The position numbers and the translations under genes were made by a program. Shown here piece by piece: positions 26,381 to 35,240 of a stretch of 64,000 nt of DNA (its first letter is position 1; each line of letters begins with the position of its first letter). The DNA comes from Archangium lipolyticum (lineage in GTDB: Bacteria > Myxococcota > Myxococcia > Myxococcales > Myxococcaceae). The stretch is from NCBI RefSeq assembly GCF_024623785.1, contig NZ_JANKBZ010000001.1, positions 124,001-188,000 on the forward strand, read 5' to 3'. The notes beneath the pieces were generated by a model, which saw only the letters and a program-made list of their open reading frames with translations, was not told where the DNA came from and did not search any database.

Positions 26381-27341
26381 GCCTTCGACGTTACTCTCCG
26401 TGCGGGATCTCCGGGTCGAATACCTGACGCCCACGGGTCCCGTGTGCGCCGTCGATGGCGTGTCGTTCGACATCGGCCGGGGCGAGGTGCTCGGGCTCGC
26501 CGGCGAGTCGGGCAGCGGCAAGTCGACCGTGGCGCAGGCCCTGCTGCGGATCCTCCGCCCTCCCGCGGTCATCACCGGCGGACAGGTGCTCTTCGAGGGC
26601 GAGGACGTGCTGGCGATGAGCGAGGCGCGGCTTCGGGAGCTGCGCTGGCGCAAGGTGTCGCTCGTCTTCCAGAGCGCGATGAACTCGCTCAACCCCATCC
26701 TCACGATCGGCGATCAGATCGTGGACGCCATCCAGGCGCACCAGCCGGTGAAGCGCGCCGAGGCCGTCGACAGGGCCGTCTCGCTGCTCAAGCTCGTGGG
26801 GATCGACAGCTCGCGGCTCACGAGCTACCCGCACCAGCTCTCGGGCGGAATGAGACAGCGCGTGGTGATCGCCATCGCCCTCGCGCTCGAGCCGCCGCTG
26901 ATGCTCATGGACGAGCCGACGACGGCGCTCGACGTGGTGGTGCAGAAGGAGATCCTCCATCAGGTCGCGGAGCTCAAGGACAAGCTCGGGTTCTCCATCC
27001 TGTTCATCACGCATGATCTCTCGCTGATCCTCGAGTTCTCCACGCGCATCGCGGTCCTCTACGCGGGCAGGCTCATGGAGATGGCGCCCTCCCAGGAGCT
27101 GTTCCACGCGCCCAGGCACCCGTACACGAAGGGGCTGCTGGGCTCGGTCCCCTCGGTCCGAGGGCCCCGCCGGAAGCTCGTGGGCATCCCTGGCTCACCT
27201 CCGGACATGCGAAAGCTGCCCGTGGGGTGCCGCTTCCACCCGCGCTGCCCGTCGGCGACGGAGCTCTGCCGGACGGATGCGCCCGTATTGCGCGAGCTTG
27301 GCCCCGCCCACATCGAGGCCTGTCACCTGGACGCCCCATGA
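26370..27341 (+). CDS. ABC importer ATPase, DppD/OppD type
   Basis: A 323-residue ATPase. Walker A is GESGSGKST (~45-53); the Q loop is LVFQSAMNSLNP, the typical Opp form; the signature is LSGGMRQRV; Walker B is LMLMDEPTTALD; the switch His lies in ITHDLS. The C-terminal oligopeptide-transporter domain holds PGSPPDMRKLPVGCRFHPRCP with clustered cysteines that in DppD/OppD relatives bind an Fe-S cluster. The start is a GTG at 26370 inside the previous gene. The stop overlaps the next ATG (ATGA at 27338-27341). Confidence 0.93.
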   Translation: METKPSTLLSVRDLRVEYLTPTGPVCAVDGVSFDIGRGEVLGLAGESGSGKSTVAQALLRILRPPAVITGGQVLFEGEDVLAMSEARLRELRWRKVSLVFQSAMNSLNPILTIGDQIVDAIQAHQPVKRAEAVDRAVSLLKLVGIDSSRLTSYPHQLSGGMRQRVVIAIALALEPPLMLMDEPTTALDVVVQKEILHQVAELKDKLGFSILFITHDLSLILEFSTRIAVLYAGRLMEMAPSQELFHAPRHPYTKGLLGSVPSVRGPRRKLVGIPGSPPDMRKLPVGCRFHPRCPSATELCRTDAPVLRELGPAHIEACHLDAP

Positions 27342-28426
27342 CGATCATCGACCGGAAGAGCCAGGCAATCCTCGAGGCGAAAGGCCTCGGCAAATACTTC
27401 CAGGTGGGTGGGGGCTTCAAGCCGAAGCAGCTGCGCGCCCTCCACGATGTGTCCTTCTCCCTCGGGCAACGGCAGGTCGTCGCGCTCGTCGGCGAATCGG
27501 GCAGCGGCAAGAGCACCATCGCGCGGTTGCTCGTACGGCTGATGGAGCCGTCCTCCGGGAAGATCCTCTTCCATGGCAAGGACATGCTTCAGGAAGAGCC
27601 GCGGCAGGCCTCGCTCGCCTACCGGGCGCAGGTGCAGATGATCTTCCAGGATCCGTTCGGCTCGCTGAACCCGGTCCATACGATCGGCGAGCACCTGGAG
27701 AGGCCCCTCCTCCTCCACGGAAAGGCGAAAGGCGACGCCGAGCTCAGGGAGCGCGTGAACGAGCTGCTGTCGACCGTGGACCTGAACCCGGCGGCGGAGA
27801 TCGCGGCCCGCTATCCGCATCAGCTCTCGGGCGGGCAACGACAGCGCGTGGCGATCGCGCGGGCCCTGGCACCGGGCCCCTCGGTGATCCTGGCCGACGA
27901 GCCGATCTCCATGCTCGATGTGTCCATCCGTGTCGGCGTCCTGAACCTGATGGAGCGCCTCAAGGAGGAACGGGGAATCGCGTACCTGTACATCACGCAT
28001 GACATCGCGAGCGCCCGCTACTTCGCGGACCGGACGATGGTGATGTACGCGGGGAACATCGTGGAGGGCGCGCCGAGCGAGGAGCTGATGCAGCGGCCCG
28101 CGCACCCCTACACGCAGCTCCTGCTGTCCGCGGTGCCGGATCCGAATGGCTCGATGAAGAGCGCGCTGAAGGCGAAGTCGGGTGCGCCCAAGCTGATCGA
28201 TCCGCCTCCCGGCTGCTCGTTCGCCGACCGGTGCCCGAACGTCATGGCGGTGTGCCGCCAGGAGACGCCGGGCATCACGCAGCTCGAGCAGGATCGCTGG
28301 GTGCGGTGCCACCTGTTCGGACAGGGCTCCAAGTCCGGTACGGTGGGCTCGCAGCCGGTGAACGCCGCTGACCCGCAGAGCGAGCTGCCTGGAGTCGCGG
28401 CGCGGCGTCTCGAGGAAGCGCGCTGA
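27338..28426 (+). CDS. ABC importer ATPase, DppF/OppF type
   Basis: A 362-residue ATPase pairing with the preceding one. Walker A is GESGSGKST; the Q loop is MIFQDPFGSLNP; the signature is LSGGQRQRVAIARAL; Walker B is VILADEPISMLD, where the usual leucine or threonine positions vary but D-E are kept; the switch His lies in ITHDIA. The C-terminal domain ends with PGCSFADRCPNVMAVCRQ, again a Cys-rich segment. The ATG overlap with the previous stop sets the start; the frame is open further upstream only within the previous gene. The last ~30 residues are a loose tail. Confidence 0.93.
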   Translation: MTIIDRKSQAILEAKGLGKYFQVGGGFKPKQLRALHDVSFSLGQRQVVALVGESGSGKSTIARLLVRLMEPSSGKILFHGKDMLQEEPRQASLAYRAQVQMIFQDPFGSLNPVHTIGEHLERPLLLHGKAKGDAELRERVNELLSTVDLNPAAEIAARYPHQLSGGQRQRVAIARALAPGPSVILADEPISMLDVSIRVGVLNLMERLKEERGIAYLYITHDIASARYFADRTMVMYAGNIVEGAPSEELMQRPAHPYTQLLLSAVPDPNGSMKSALKAKSGAPKLIDPPPGCSFADRCPNVMAVCRQETPGITQLEQDRWVRCHLFGQGSKSGTVGSQPVNAADPQSELPGVAARRLEEAR

Positions 28427-28457
28427 ATCGAGGTCCCAAGTCCCTGAGGAACCCCCC

Positions 28458-28485
28458 GCGTTCTCCGCGTCATCGCGGAGAACGC
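28458..28485 (+). terminator. 12-bp hairpin between the importer genes and the beta-glucosidase
   Basis: A perfect stem, gcgttctccgcg at 28458-28469 and cgcggagaacgc at 28474-28485, with the tetraloop tcat, in the 91-base gap between the last ATPase and the GH3 gene. It lacks a T-run, so it may attenuate rather than end transcription, or protect the upstream mRNA 3' end so that transporter and enzyme are made in different amounts. Confidence 0.5.
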
Positions 28486-28517
28486 CTTGCCATGCCCTGA
28501 ACCCGAGGCCCCCTGAC

Positions 28518-30824
28518 ATGTCCAGACAATCCAAAGACTACAAGGCAAGAGCGCAGGAACTGGTGTCCCAGATGACGCTGGAGGAGAAGGCCCTGCTCTT
28601 GTCTGGCAATGGCGCGTGGACGACGCATCCCATCGAGCGCCTGGGTATCCCCTCCATCTTCATGACGGATGGCCCGCATGGGCTCAGGAAGGCGCAGGGG
28701 CTGAACATCTCTGAAAGCGTTCCCGCGACCTGTTTCCCCACGGCTTGCGCCCTGGCCTCCACCTGGGACACGGAGCTCATCCAACAGGTGGGCGCCGCCA
28801 TGGCCCGGGAATGCCAGGCGAACGACGTCCAGGTGCTGCTGGGGCCGGGCATCAACATGAAGCGCTCTCCCCTGGGCGGGCGCAACTTCGAGTACTTCTC
28901 CGAGGACCCCGTCCTGGCCGGTCAGCTGGCGGCGTCCTACATCCAGGGAGTCCAGAGCGAGGGCGTGGGGACCTCGTTGAAGCACTTCGCGGTGAACAAC
29001 CAGGAGTTCGAGCGGATGGTGAACGACTCGATCCTGGATGAGAGGACCCTGCGCGAGATCTACCTGCCAGCGTTCGAGATCGCGATCACCCAGGCCCAGC
29101 CGTGGTCGGTGATGTGCGCCTACAACAAGGTGAATGGTGTCTACGCCTCCGAGAACCCCTTCCTGCTCGATCAGCTCCTGCGGAAGGAGTGGGAGTTCGA
29201 GGGGTTCGTGGTGTCGGACTGGGGCGCCGTCCACGAGCGCGCCAAGGCCGTGATGGCCGGGCTGAACCTGGAGATGCCCGGCAGCGGCGACGTGAATCGC
29301 AAGAAGATCATCGAGGCCGTCAACGCGGGACAGCTGCCAGTCTCACGCCTGGACGAGGTGGTCGGCGCTCTGCTCGCCGTCATCCTCAAGGCCGCGGAGA
29401 GCCGCCGGACCGGAGTCCGCGTCGACGCGGAGCAGCACCATGCCCTGGCGAGGCAGGTGGCGGGTGAGAGCATCGTCCTGCTGAAGAACGACGACCAGCT
29501 CCTGCCTCTGGACGCGGGCGGGAAGAAGAAGATCGCCCTGATTGGCGCCTTCGCGAAGGAGCCCCGCTACCAGGGCGCTGGAAGCTCGCAGGTGAATCCG
29601 ACCCGCATCTCCAACGCGTATGACGAGCTGCTGGCGATCCTGGGCGGGAGCGAGCGCATCGGTTACGCGAGCGGCTACGACGCGGAGGGGGTCACCACCG
29701 CCCAGCTGCTCGACGAGGCGCGGCAGCAGGCGAGGAACGCGGACGTGGCCATCGTCTTCGCCGGCCTGCCGGACAGCCACGAGTCCGAGGGCTTCGACCG
29801 CGCCAGCCTGGAGATCCCCGAGGGACACAACCGGTTGATCGACGCGGTCAGCCAGGTCCAGCCCAACACGGTGGTGGTGTTGATGAACGGCGCCGCCATC
29901 ACCATGCCCTGGGTGGGCCGGGTGAAGGCCATCCTGGAGGGCTGGCTGACGGGACAGGCGGGCGGAGGCGCCATCGCCGATGTGCTGACCGGCAGGGTGA
30001 ACCCCTCGGCGAAACTGCCGGAGACCTTCCCGATGCGGCTCGAGGACACGCCGACCGCCACCGAGTTCCCCGGACTGAATCAGAAGGCCCACTACGGCGA
30101 AGGCGTCTTCATCGGCTACCGGTACTACGACAAGAAGAACCTCACGCCGCTGTTCCCGTTTGGTTTCGGGCTGAGCTACACCACCTTCGCCTACTCGGAC
30201 CTGACCCTCAGCGCGCAGTCCATCCAGGACACCGGGAGCCTGACGGTGCAGCTGAAGGTCAAGAACACCGGCAACGTGGCTGGAAAGGAGATCGTCCAGC
30301 TCTACATCCGTGAAGACAGGCCCGTGGTGAGCCGTCCGGACAAGGAGCTCAAGGCCTTCACCAAGGTGGCGCTCGAGCCCGGTCAGGAGAAGACGGTGAG
30401 CTTCACGCTGAAGCGGCGGGATTTCGCCTACTACGACGCCGCCCACCACCGCTGGTCCGTCAACCCTGGCCGGTTCGACATCCTGGTCGGTGGCTCCTCC
30501 AGGGACCTGCCCCTGAGGAAGCACGTCATGGTGGAGACGGCCCAGGTGCCCGTCCCCAAGCTGACGCGCGAGTCCATGGTGAAGGAGTTCAAGAACCACC
30601 CCAAGGGCAAGGCGTTCTACCCGGTGCTGAAGAACGTCATCATGGGCAGCTTCGAGGAGCAGAGCAGCGTGAAGCGCACGCCGCGCGAGGAGCACGCCCG
30701 GAAGAAGGCCGAGATGTCGACGCTGGTGTTCGTCCACGACATGCCGGCCTACAAGCTGATCAACTTCTCCGAGGGCAGGTTCACCGAGCAGATGCTGAAC
30801 GACATCCTCGCGCAGGTTCAGTAG
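28518..30824 (+). CDS. GH3 family beta-glucosidase, probably cytoplasmic
   Basis: A 768-residue retaining glycoside hydrolase. The N-terminal (alpha/beta)8 domain carries MTDGPHGLR, the KHFAVNNQE motif and the nucleophile Asp at ~233 in GFVVSDWGAVH. The alpha/beta sandwich domain follows (~320-520), with GAGSSQVNP and SHESEGFDRASLEIP holding the likely acid/base Glu. A C-terminal fibronectin-III-like domain spans ~590-660. No signal peptide is present, so the substrate is presumably brought in by the ABC importer encoded just upstream. Beta-glucosidase is the most common activity; beta-xylosidase or others of GH3 cannot be excluded. The gene ends at a strong palindromic terminator. Confidence 0.92.
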   Translation: MSRQSKDYKARAQELVSQMTLEEKALLLSGNGAWTTHPIERLGIPSIFMTDGPHGLRKAQGLNISESVPATCFPTACALASTWDTELIQQVGAAMARECQANDVQVLLGPGINMKRSPLGGRNFEYFSEDPVLAGQLAASYIQGVQSEGVGTSLKHFAVNNQEFERMVNDSILDERTLREIYLPAFEIAITQAQPWSVMCAYNKVNGVYASENPFLLDQLLRKEWEFEGFVVSDWGAVHERAKAVMAGLNLEMPGSGDVNRKKIIEAVNAGQLPVSRLDEVVGALLAVILKAAESRRTGVRVDAEQHHALARQVAGESIVLLKNDDQLLPLDAGGKKKIALIGAFAKEPRYQGAGSSQVNPTRISNAYDELLAILGGSERIGYASGYDAEGVTTAQLLDEARQQARNADVAIVFAGLPDSHESEGFDRASLEIPEGHNRLIDAVSQVQPNTVVVLMNGAAITMPWVGRVKAILEGWLTGQAGGGAIADVLTGRVNPSAKLPETFPMRLEDTPTATEFPGLNQKAHYGEGVFIGYRYYDKKNLTPLFPFGFGLSYTTFAYSDLTLSAQSIQDTGSLTVQLKVKNTGNVAGKEIVQLYIREDRPVVSRPDKELKAFTKVALEPGQEKTVSFTLKRRDFAYYDAAHHRWSVNPGRFDILVGGSSRDLPLRKHVMVETAQVPVPKLTRESMVKEFKNHPKGKAFYPVLKNVIMGSFEEQSSVKRTPREEHARKKAEMSTLVFVHDMPAYKLINFSEGRFTEQMLNDILAQVQ

Positions 30825-30851
30825 CGGGGCGGGACGCTGGCCCGAACGTAG

Positions 30852-30894
30852 AACGGCCTTGCTTCAGGAGCTCCTGAAGCAAGGCCGTTTCGTT
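30852..30894. terminator. 38-bp perfect palindrome, bidirectional terminator
   Basis: Arms of 19 bases, aacggccttgcttcaggag at 30852-30870 and its exact reverse complement at 30871-30889, followed by tttcgtt on the plus strand. It lies between the convergent GH3 gene (stop 30824) and the efflux pump gene (stop 30919). A long stable stem followed by T-rich bases is the classic intrinsic form, unusual for this GC-rich genome where most other hairpins here lack T-runs. Confidence 0.85.
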
Positions 30895-30918
30895 ACGAGC
30901 GGCGGGAACGCTTCGTCG

Positions 30919-33900
30919 TCAGCTTCCCGCGAGCCGGGGCTTTTCGCTCTCGGCCAGGGGGACGCCCTCGCCACCGGAGCCCGAGCCGTGCTCATCCGAG
31001 CCCCGGCCTCGCCTCCGGTCCAGCCGCGTCTTCATCCGGTCCGCCACCACGTAGAAGGCGGGCACCACCAGCAGGCTGAGCACGGTGGAGACGGAGAGTC
31101 CGCCCAGCACCGCCACGGACATGGGGGCGCGCGTCTCGCTGCCAGCGCCCAGCGCCAGCACCGCGGGCACCGCCGCCATCATCGTGGCCAGCGACGTCAT
31201 GAGGATGGGCCGCAGGCGCACCGGTCCCGCCCGCTGCATGGCCTCCACCGCGCCCGCTCCCAGCTCGCGCTGTTGCAGCGCGTAGTCCACCAGGATGATC
31301 GAGTTCTTCTTCACGATGCCCATCAGCAGCAGCAGGCCGATCATGCTGAAGATGTTGAGCGTCGTGCCCGTGATCCACATCGCGAAGGCCGCTCCCGCCA
31401 CCGACAGGGGGAGGATGGTGAGCACCGTCACGGGGTGGAGGAACGAGTTGAACTGCGAGGCGAGCACCATGTACGCCACCCCGATGCCCAGGAAGAGGGC
31501 GAACAGGAGGCTGCCCATGGACTCCTGGAAGGCCACGCTGGAGCCGCCGAACACCACGCGGGTGCCACCAGGCAGTTCCTTGGCCAGCCGCTCCACCGTC
31601 TCCAATGCCTCCTGCTGGGTGGCGCCGGGGGCCACGTTGGCGAAGATGCTGATGGCGCGCTCGCGATCCTTGCGGGTGATGGCCTGGAGCGCCGGGCGCT
31701 CCTCCTGCGTCACCAGCGAGGCCAGGGGCACCAGCTCGCCGGAGCGGGTCCGCACCTTCAACAGCGCCAGATCCTCCGGCCGCGAGCGCTGATCCTTCAA
31801 GAGACGCAGCCGCACGTCGATGCGCCGGCCTCCCGTGCTGTACTTGCCCACGCGCACCCCGCCCACCAGGGCGTTGAGGGTGGAGCCCACGTCCTGCATG
31901 GACACGCCCAGGTCCGCGGCGCGCGCCCGGTCCGGGGTGATGCGCAGCTCCGGCATGCCGAGCTGGTAGTCCGTGTCCACGTCCACCACCTTGCCGCTCG
32001 CCTGGAGCTTCTCGCGCATCTCCGTGCTGGATTCGATGAGCCGCTCCCAGTCCGAGCCGCGCACGCTGAACTCCACCGGGAAGCCGCGCGAGGCCGTGAA
32101 GCCGCTCTGCGACAGATCCATCACCACCGCGCGCAGGCCCGGGTACGAGTTGAGCTCCTTGCGCACCACCTGGCTGAACTCGGCCATCGACATGCGCTGG
32201 TCCTGCGGCACCAGGGTGACGAACAGCATGCCGCCGTTCACCCCGCCGCCACCGCCACCCACCACCGAGAACAGGCGTGTCACCTCGGGCCGGTTGCGGA
32301 GGAACTCCTCGGAGCGCAGGAAGAGCCGGTTCGTCTCCTCCACCGTGCTGCCCACCGCCGTCTGTAGCCGCACCATGACGCGGCCCTGATCCTGCGAGGG
32401 GACGAACTCGCTCGACAGGCTCTTGAAGGCCAGGCCCGACAGCGCCAACAGCACCACCGCGCCTCCCAGCACCCACCAGGGCCGCGCCAGCCCCTTGGCC
32501 AGCACCTTCCCATACTGGTGCTCCAGCCAGGTGAAGGCCCGGTCCACGGCCAGACCCACCCTGCCGCGGCCCTCGCGGCTCGTCTTGAGCAGCTGCGCGC
32601 ACCGCGCCGGTGCCAGGGTGATGGCCTCCACGTAGGACAGCAGCACCGCCACGCACAGCGTCACGCCGAACTGCAGGAAGAACCTGCCGATGACCCCTTC
32701 CATGAAGACGACGGGGAGGAAGATGGCCACCACCGCCAGCGTGGCCGCCAGGGCCGCGAAGGTGATCTCCTGCGTGCCCTCGCGCGCCGCGCTCACCCGC
32801 TCCTTCCCCTCCTCCGCGTGCCGGAAGATGTTCTCCATCACCATGATGGCGTCATCCACCACGATGCCCACCGCCAGTGACAACCCCAGCAGCGTGAAGG
32901 TGTTGAGCGTGAAGCCCAGGAAGTAGATGACCGCCACCGTGCCCAACAGCGACATGGGGATGGCGAGGATCACATTGAGCGTACTGGACAGTGAGCCGAG
33001 GAACGCCCAGCACACCAGCGCCGTCAGGATGCACGCCAGCAACAGCTCGAACTCGATCTCGTGGACGCTCTCCTCGATGAACCGGGTGGAGTCGAAGTTG
33101 ATGCCCACCTCCAGCCCCTCGGGCGCGTCCTTCTGCACCTCGGCGATCTTCGCGCGCACGCCCTGCGCCACGGCCACCGCGTTGGCGCCGCGCTGCTTCC
33201 TCACCCCCAGGCCCTGGGCGGGCTGGCCGTCGACGCGGGCGATGCGCCGCTCGTCCTCGAAGCCGTCCTCCACCAGCGCCACGTCGGACAGGTAGATGGG
33301 GGAGCCGCCCCCCTCGCGTACCACCAGGTGGCGCAGCGTCTCCATGTCCAACGCCTCGCCCATGACGCGGACGTTGACCTCGCGGCCCTCCGTCTCGATG
33401 CGGCCCGCGGGCAGCTCCACGTGCTCTCGCTGAAGCGCCGTGACGATGTCCGCGACGGTGAGGCCCCGCGCGTCCAGCTTCTCCGCGTCCACCCAGATGC
33501 GCACGTTGCGCTCCAGCGAGCCGCCCAGCGTCACCTCGCCCACGCCCGGCACCGTCTGCAACGTCTCCTTCAGCCGGTAGCGGGCGAAGTCGGAGATGAA
33601 CTGCCGCGAGAAGGGACCCGACACGCCCACCTGCACGATGGGCTGATCCTCCGGGTTGCTCTTGGAGATGACCGGCGGATCGATGTCCCGCGGCAGCCGG
33701 TTCTGCGCCTGGCTCACCTTGGACGTCACGTCCTGCAGCGCCTGGTCCACGTCGCGCGACAGGTCCAACTCCACGGAGATGCTGCCACCGCCCAGGCTCG
33801 ACCTGGAGGTGATGGCCTTGACGCCCTCCACCTGCATCGCCGCTTCCTCGAGCGGCTCGATGATGTCGCTCTCCACCGCCTCCGGCGAGGCCCCCTCCCA

Positions 33901-34050
33901 CGTCACGCTGATGCTGATGACGGGGTAGTCCACGTCCGGGAACTGGCTGATGCCGATGCGCTGCGCCGCCACCAATCCGAAGACGATCGTCGCCGCCATC
34001 AACATCCAGGCGAAGACGGGCTTCTTGATGCACGCCTCGGTGATGTTCAT
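30919..34050 (-). CDS. RND multidrug efflux pump, HAE1 (AcrB/MexB) type inner-membrane subunit
   Basis: A 1043-residue proton-driven exporter with twelve helices and two large periplasmic loops. The proton relay is complete: Asp pair in LAVGIVVDDAIMVMENI (TM4) and Lys in GIVKKNSIILVDYAL (TM10). The N-terminal helix MNITEACIKKPVFAWMLMAATIVFG and SQFPDVDYPVISISVTWEGASPE are typical of the HAE1 group. There is an insertion-like Gly-rich run SVVGGGGGGVNGG in the second periplasmic domain. The ATG overlaps the stop of the adaptor gene by 4 bases. It is the last gene of a three-gene operon. The exported compounds are unknown. Confidence 0.95.
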   Translation of the reverse strand: MNITEACIKKPVFAWMLMAATIVFGLVAAQRIGISQFPDVDYPVISISVTWEGASPEAVESDIIEPLEEAAMQVEGVKAITSRSSLGGGSISVELDLSRDVDQALQDVTSKVSQAQNRLPRDIDPPVISKSNPEDQPIVQVGVSGPFSRQFISDFARYRLKETLQTVPGVGEVTLGGSLERNVRIWVDAEKLDARGLTVADIVTALQREHVELPAGRIETEGREVNVRVMGEALDMETLRHLVVREGGGSPIYLSDVALVEDGFEDERRIARVDGQPAQGLGVRKQRGANAVAVAQGVRAKIAEVQKDAPEGLEVGINFDSTRFIEESVHEIEFELLLACILTALVCWAFLGSLSSTLNVILAIPMSLLGTVAVIYFLGFTLNTFTLLGLSLAVGIVVDDAIMVMENIFRHAEEGKERVSAAREGTQEITFAALAATLAVVAIFLPVVFMEGVIGRFFLQFGVTLCVAVLLSYVEAITLAPARCAQLLKTSREGRGRVGLAVDRAFTWLEHQYGKVLAKGLARPWWVLGGAVVLLALSGLAFKSLSSEFVPSQDQGRVMVRLQTAVGSTVEETNRLFLRSEEFLRNRPEVTRLFSVVGGGGGGVNGGMLFVTLVPQDQRMSMAEFSQVVRKELNSYPGLRAVVMDLSQSGFTASRGFPVEFSVRGSDWERLIESSTEMREKLQASGKVVDVDTDYQLGMPELRITPDRARAADLGVSMQDVGSTLNALVGGVRVGKYSTGGRRIDVRLRLLKDQRSRPEDLALLKVRTRSGELVPLASLVTQEERPALQAITRKDRERAISIFANVAPGATQQEALETVERLAKELPGGTRVVFGGSSVAFQESMGSLLFALFLGIGVAYMVLASQFNSFLHPVTVLTILPLSVAGAAFAMWITGTTLNIFSMIGLLLLMGIVKKNSIILVDYALQQRELGAGAVEAMQRAGPVRLRPILMTSLATMMAAVPAVLALGAGSETRAPMSVAVLGGLSVSTVLSLLVVPAFYVVADRMKTRLDRRRGRGSDEHGSGSGGEGVPLAESEKPRLAGS

Positions 34051-35240
34051 CGGCCCGCGCCTCCACTGCTGGCGTCCGCCTCACGGCGCGGCTCACCCGT
34101 GAACGAAGGCTTGGGGCCCTCGGCGATCCGCACCGCGGCGCCGTCCTTGAGCGCCTCTCCACCGCGCACCACCAACTGCTCGCCGGCCTTCACGCCCTCG
34201 CGCACCTCCACGAGGCCGTCCGCCGTGCGCAGGCCGAGCTCCACCACGCGCTCGCGCGCCTTGCCGTCCTGCACCACGAAGGCCAGGAAGCCGCGCTCGC
34301 TGGGCCGCACCGCCGTCTGGGGGATGACCGGCGCGCCCTGGGCCGTCTCCACCGGCACCGTCACCGTGGCGAAGGCGCCCGGCCGCAGCGCCTGGGCCTC
34401 CTTGCCGCTCACCTCCGCCGTCACCTTCACCATGCGGCTGGCCGGATCCGCGGCGTCCGCCACGTAGCTGATGCGGCCCGTGTACGTGCCCCCGTCCGAG
34501 CGCACCGTGAAGCGCGCCGGCATGCCCGGCTTGAGCCGCGCCACGTCCGCCTCGGGCACGGAGAAGCGCAGCAGCAGCGGATCGCGCCGCAGCAGCGTGG
34601 CCAGCACCGTGCCCGGCTGCACGTACTGCCCCGTCTGCACCGTGCGCGACTGCAGCACCCCTTCCATGGGCGCCTTCACGTAGGCATCGCGCAGGTTCAG
34701 CTCGGCCTGGTCCAGCGCCGCCTTCGCCGCGCTCGCGTCCGCCGCCGCCGTGCGCGCCCGCGCCTGGGCCGTGTCGAGCTGCTCGGCCGGCAGCAGGCCC
34801 GGCTTCGCCTCGTTGACCGCCGTGCGCCGCCCGGCCGCCGACTCCGCCTCGTCCTTCGACGCCTGCGCCTTCTCCAGCGCCGCCTGCGCCGAGCGCACCG
34901 CGATGCTGTAGCGCGTGGGCTCTATCTCCGCGAGCACCTCGCCCTTCTTCACCGTCTGGCCTTCCATGAAGCGCACCTGCTCCACCACGCCCGCCACGCG
35001 CGCGGTGATCTGCACCTGCTCGAAGGCCTCCACCGAGCCCACCGCCGAGACGACGTACTCCACGTCCCGCGCCTCCACCGGCGCCACCTCCACGGGGAAC
35101 TGGATGGGACCGCGGGCGCCCGGGCCACCCTTCGCGCCACCCTTGCCCGCGGGCGTTCCACCGGCCGCCTCCTTGCCACCACACCCCGTCCCCAGGGCGA
35201 GCGCGGCGCCCAGTGCCATCGTCACCACACGGATCTTCAC
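34047..35240 (-). CDS. RND efflux periplasmic adaptor lipoprotein (HlyD/MexA type)
   Basis: A 397-residue membrane fusion protein. The signal peptide ends LGTGC, so the lipidated Cys is at ~20. The lipoyl half-motif V.ITARVAGVVEQVRFMEGQTVKKGEVLAEIEP (~75-110), an Ala/Glu-rich coiled-coil hairpin (~115-185), the second lipoyl half with DAYVKAPMEGVLQSRTVQTGQYV, and the beta-barrel and membrane-proximal domains follow. The start is GTG at 35240, directly after the TAA of the outer-membrane gene and with GGAAGGAG upstream, indicating tight coupling. It links the pump to the TolC-like channel encoded just before it. Confidence 0.94.
   Translation of the reverse strand: MKIRVVTMALGAALALGTGCGGKEAAGGTPAGKGGAKGGPGARGPIQFPVEVAPVEARDVEYVVSAVGSVEAFEQVQITARVAGVVEQVRFMEGQTVKKGEVLAEIEPTRYSIAVRSAQAALEKAQASKDEAESAAGRRTAVNEAKPGLLPAEQLDTAQARARTAAADASAAKAALDQAELNLRDAYVKAPMEGVLQSRTVQTGQYVQPGTVLATLLRRDPLLLRFSVPEADVARLKPGMPARFTVRSDGGTYTGRISYVADAADPASRMVKVTAEVSGKEAQALRPGAFATVTVPVETAQGAPVIPQTAVRPSERGFLAFVVQDGKARERVVELGLRTADGLVEVREGVKAGEQLVVRGGEALKDGAAVRIAEGPKPSFTGEPRREADASSGGAGR

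Noticed and set aside
30859-34467. Long plus-strand frames opposite the RND pump and adaptor.
   Set aside because: They are antisense shadows; the minus strand encodes complete RND and HlyD families with all motifs.
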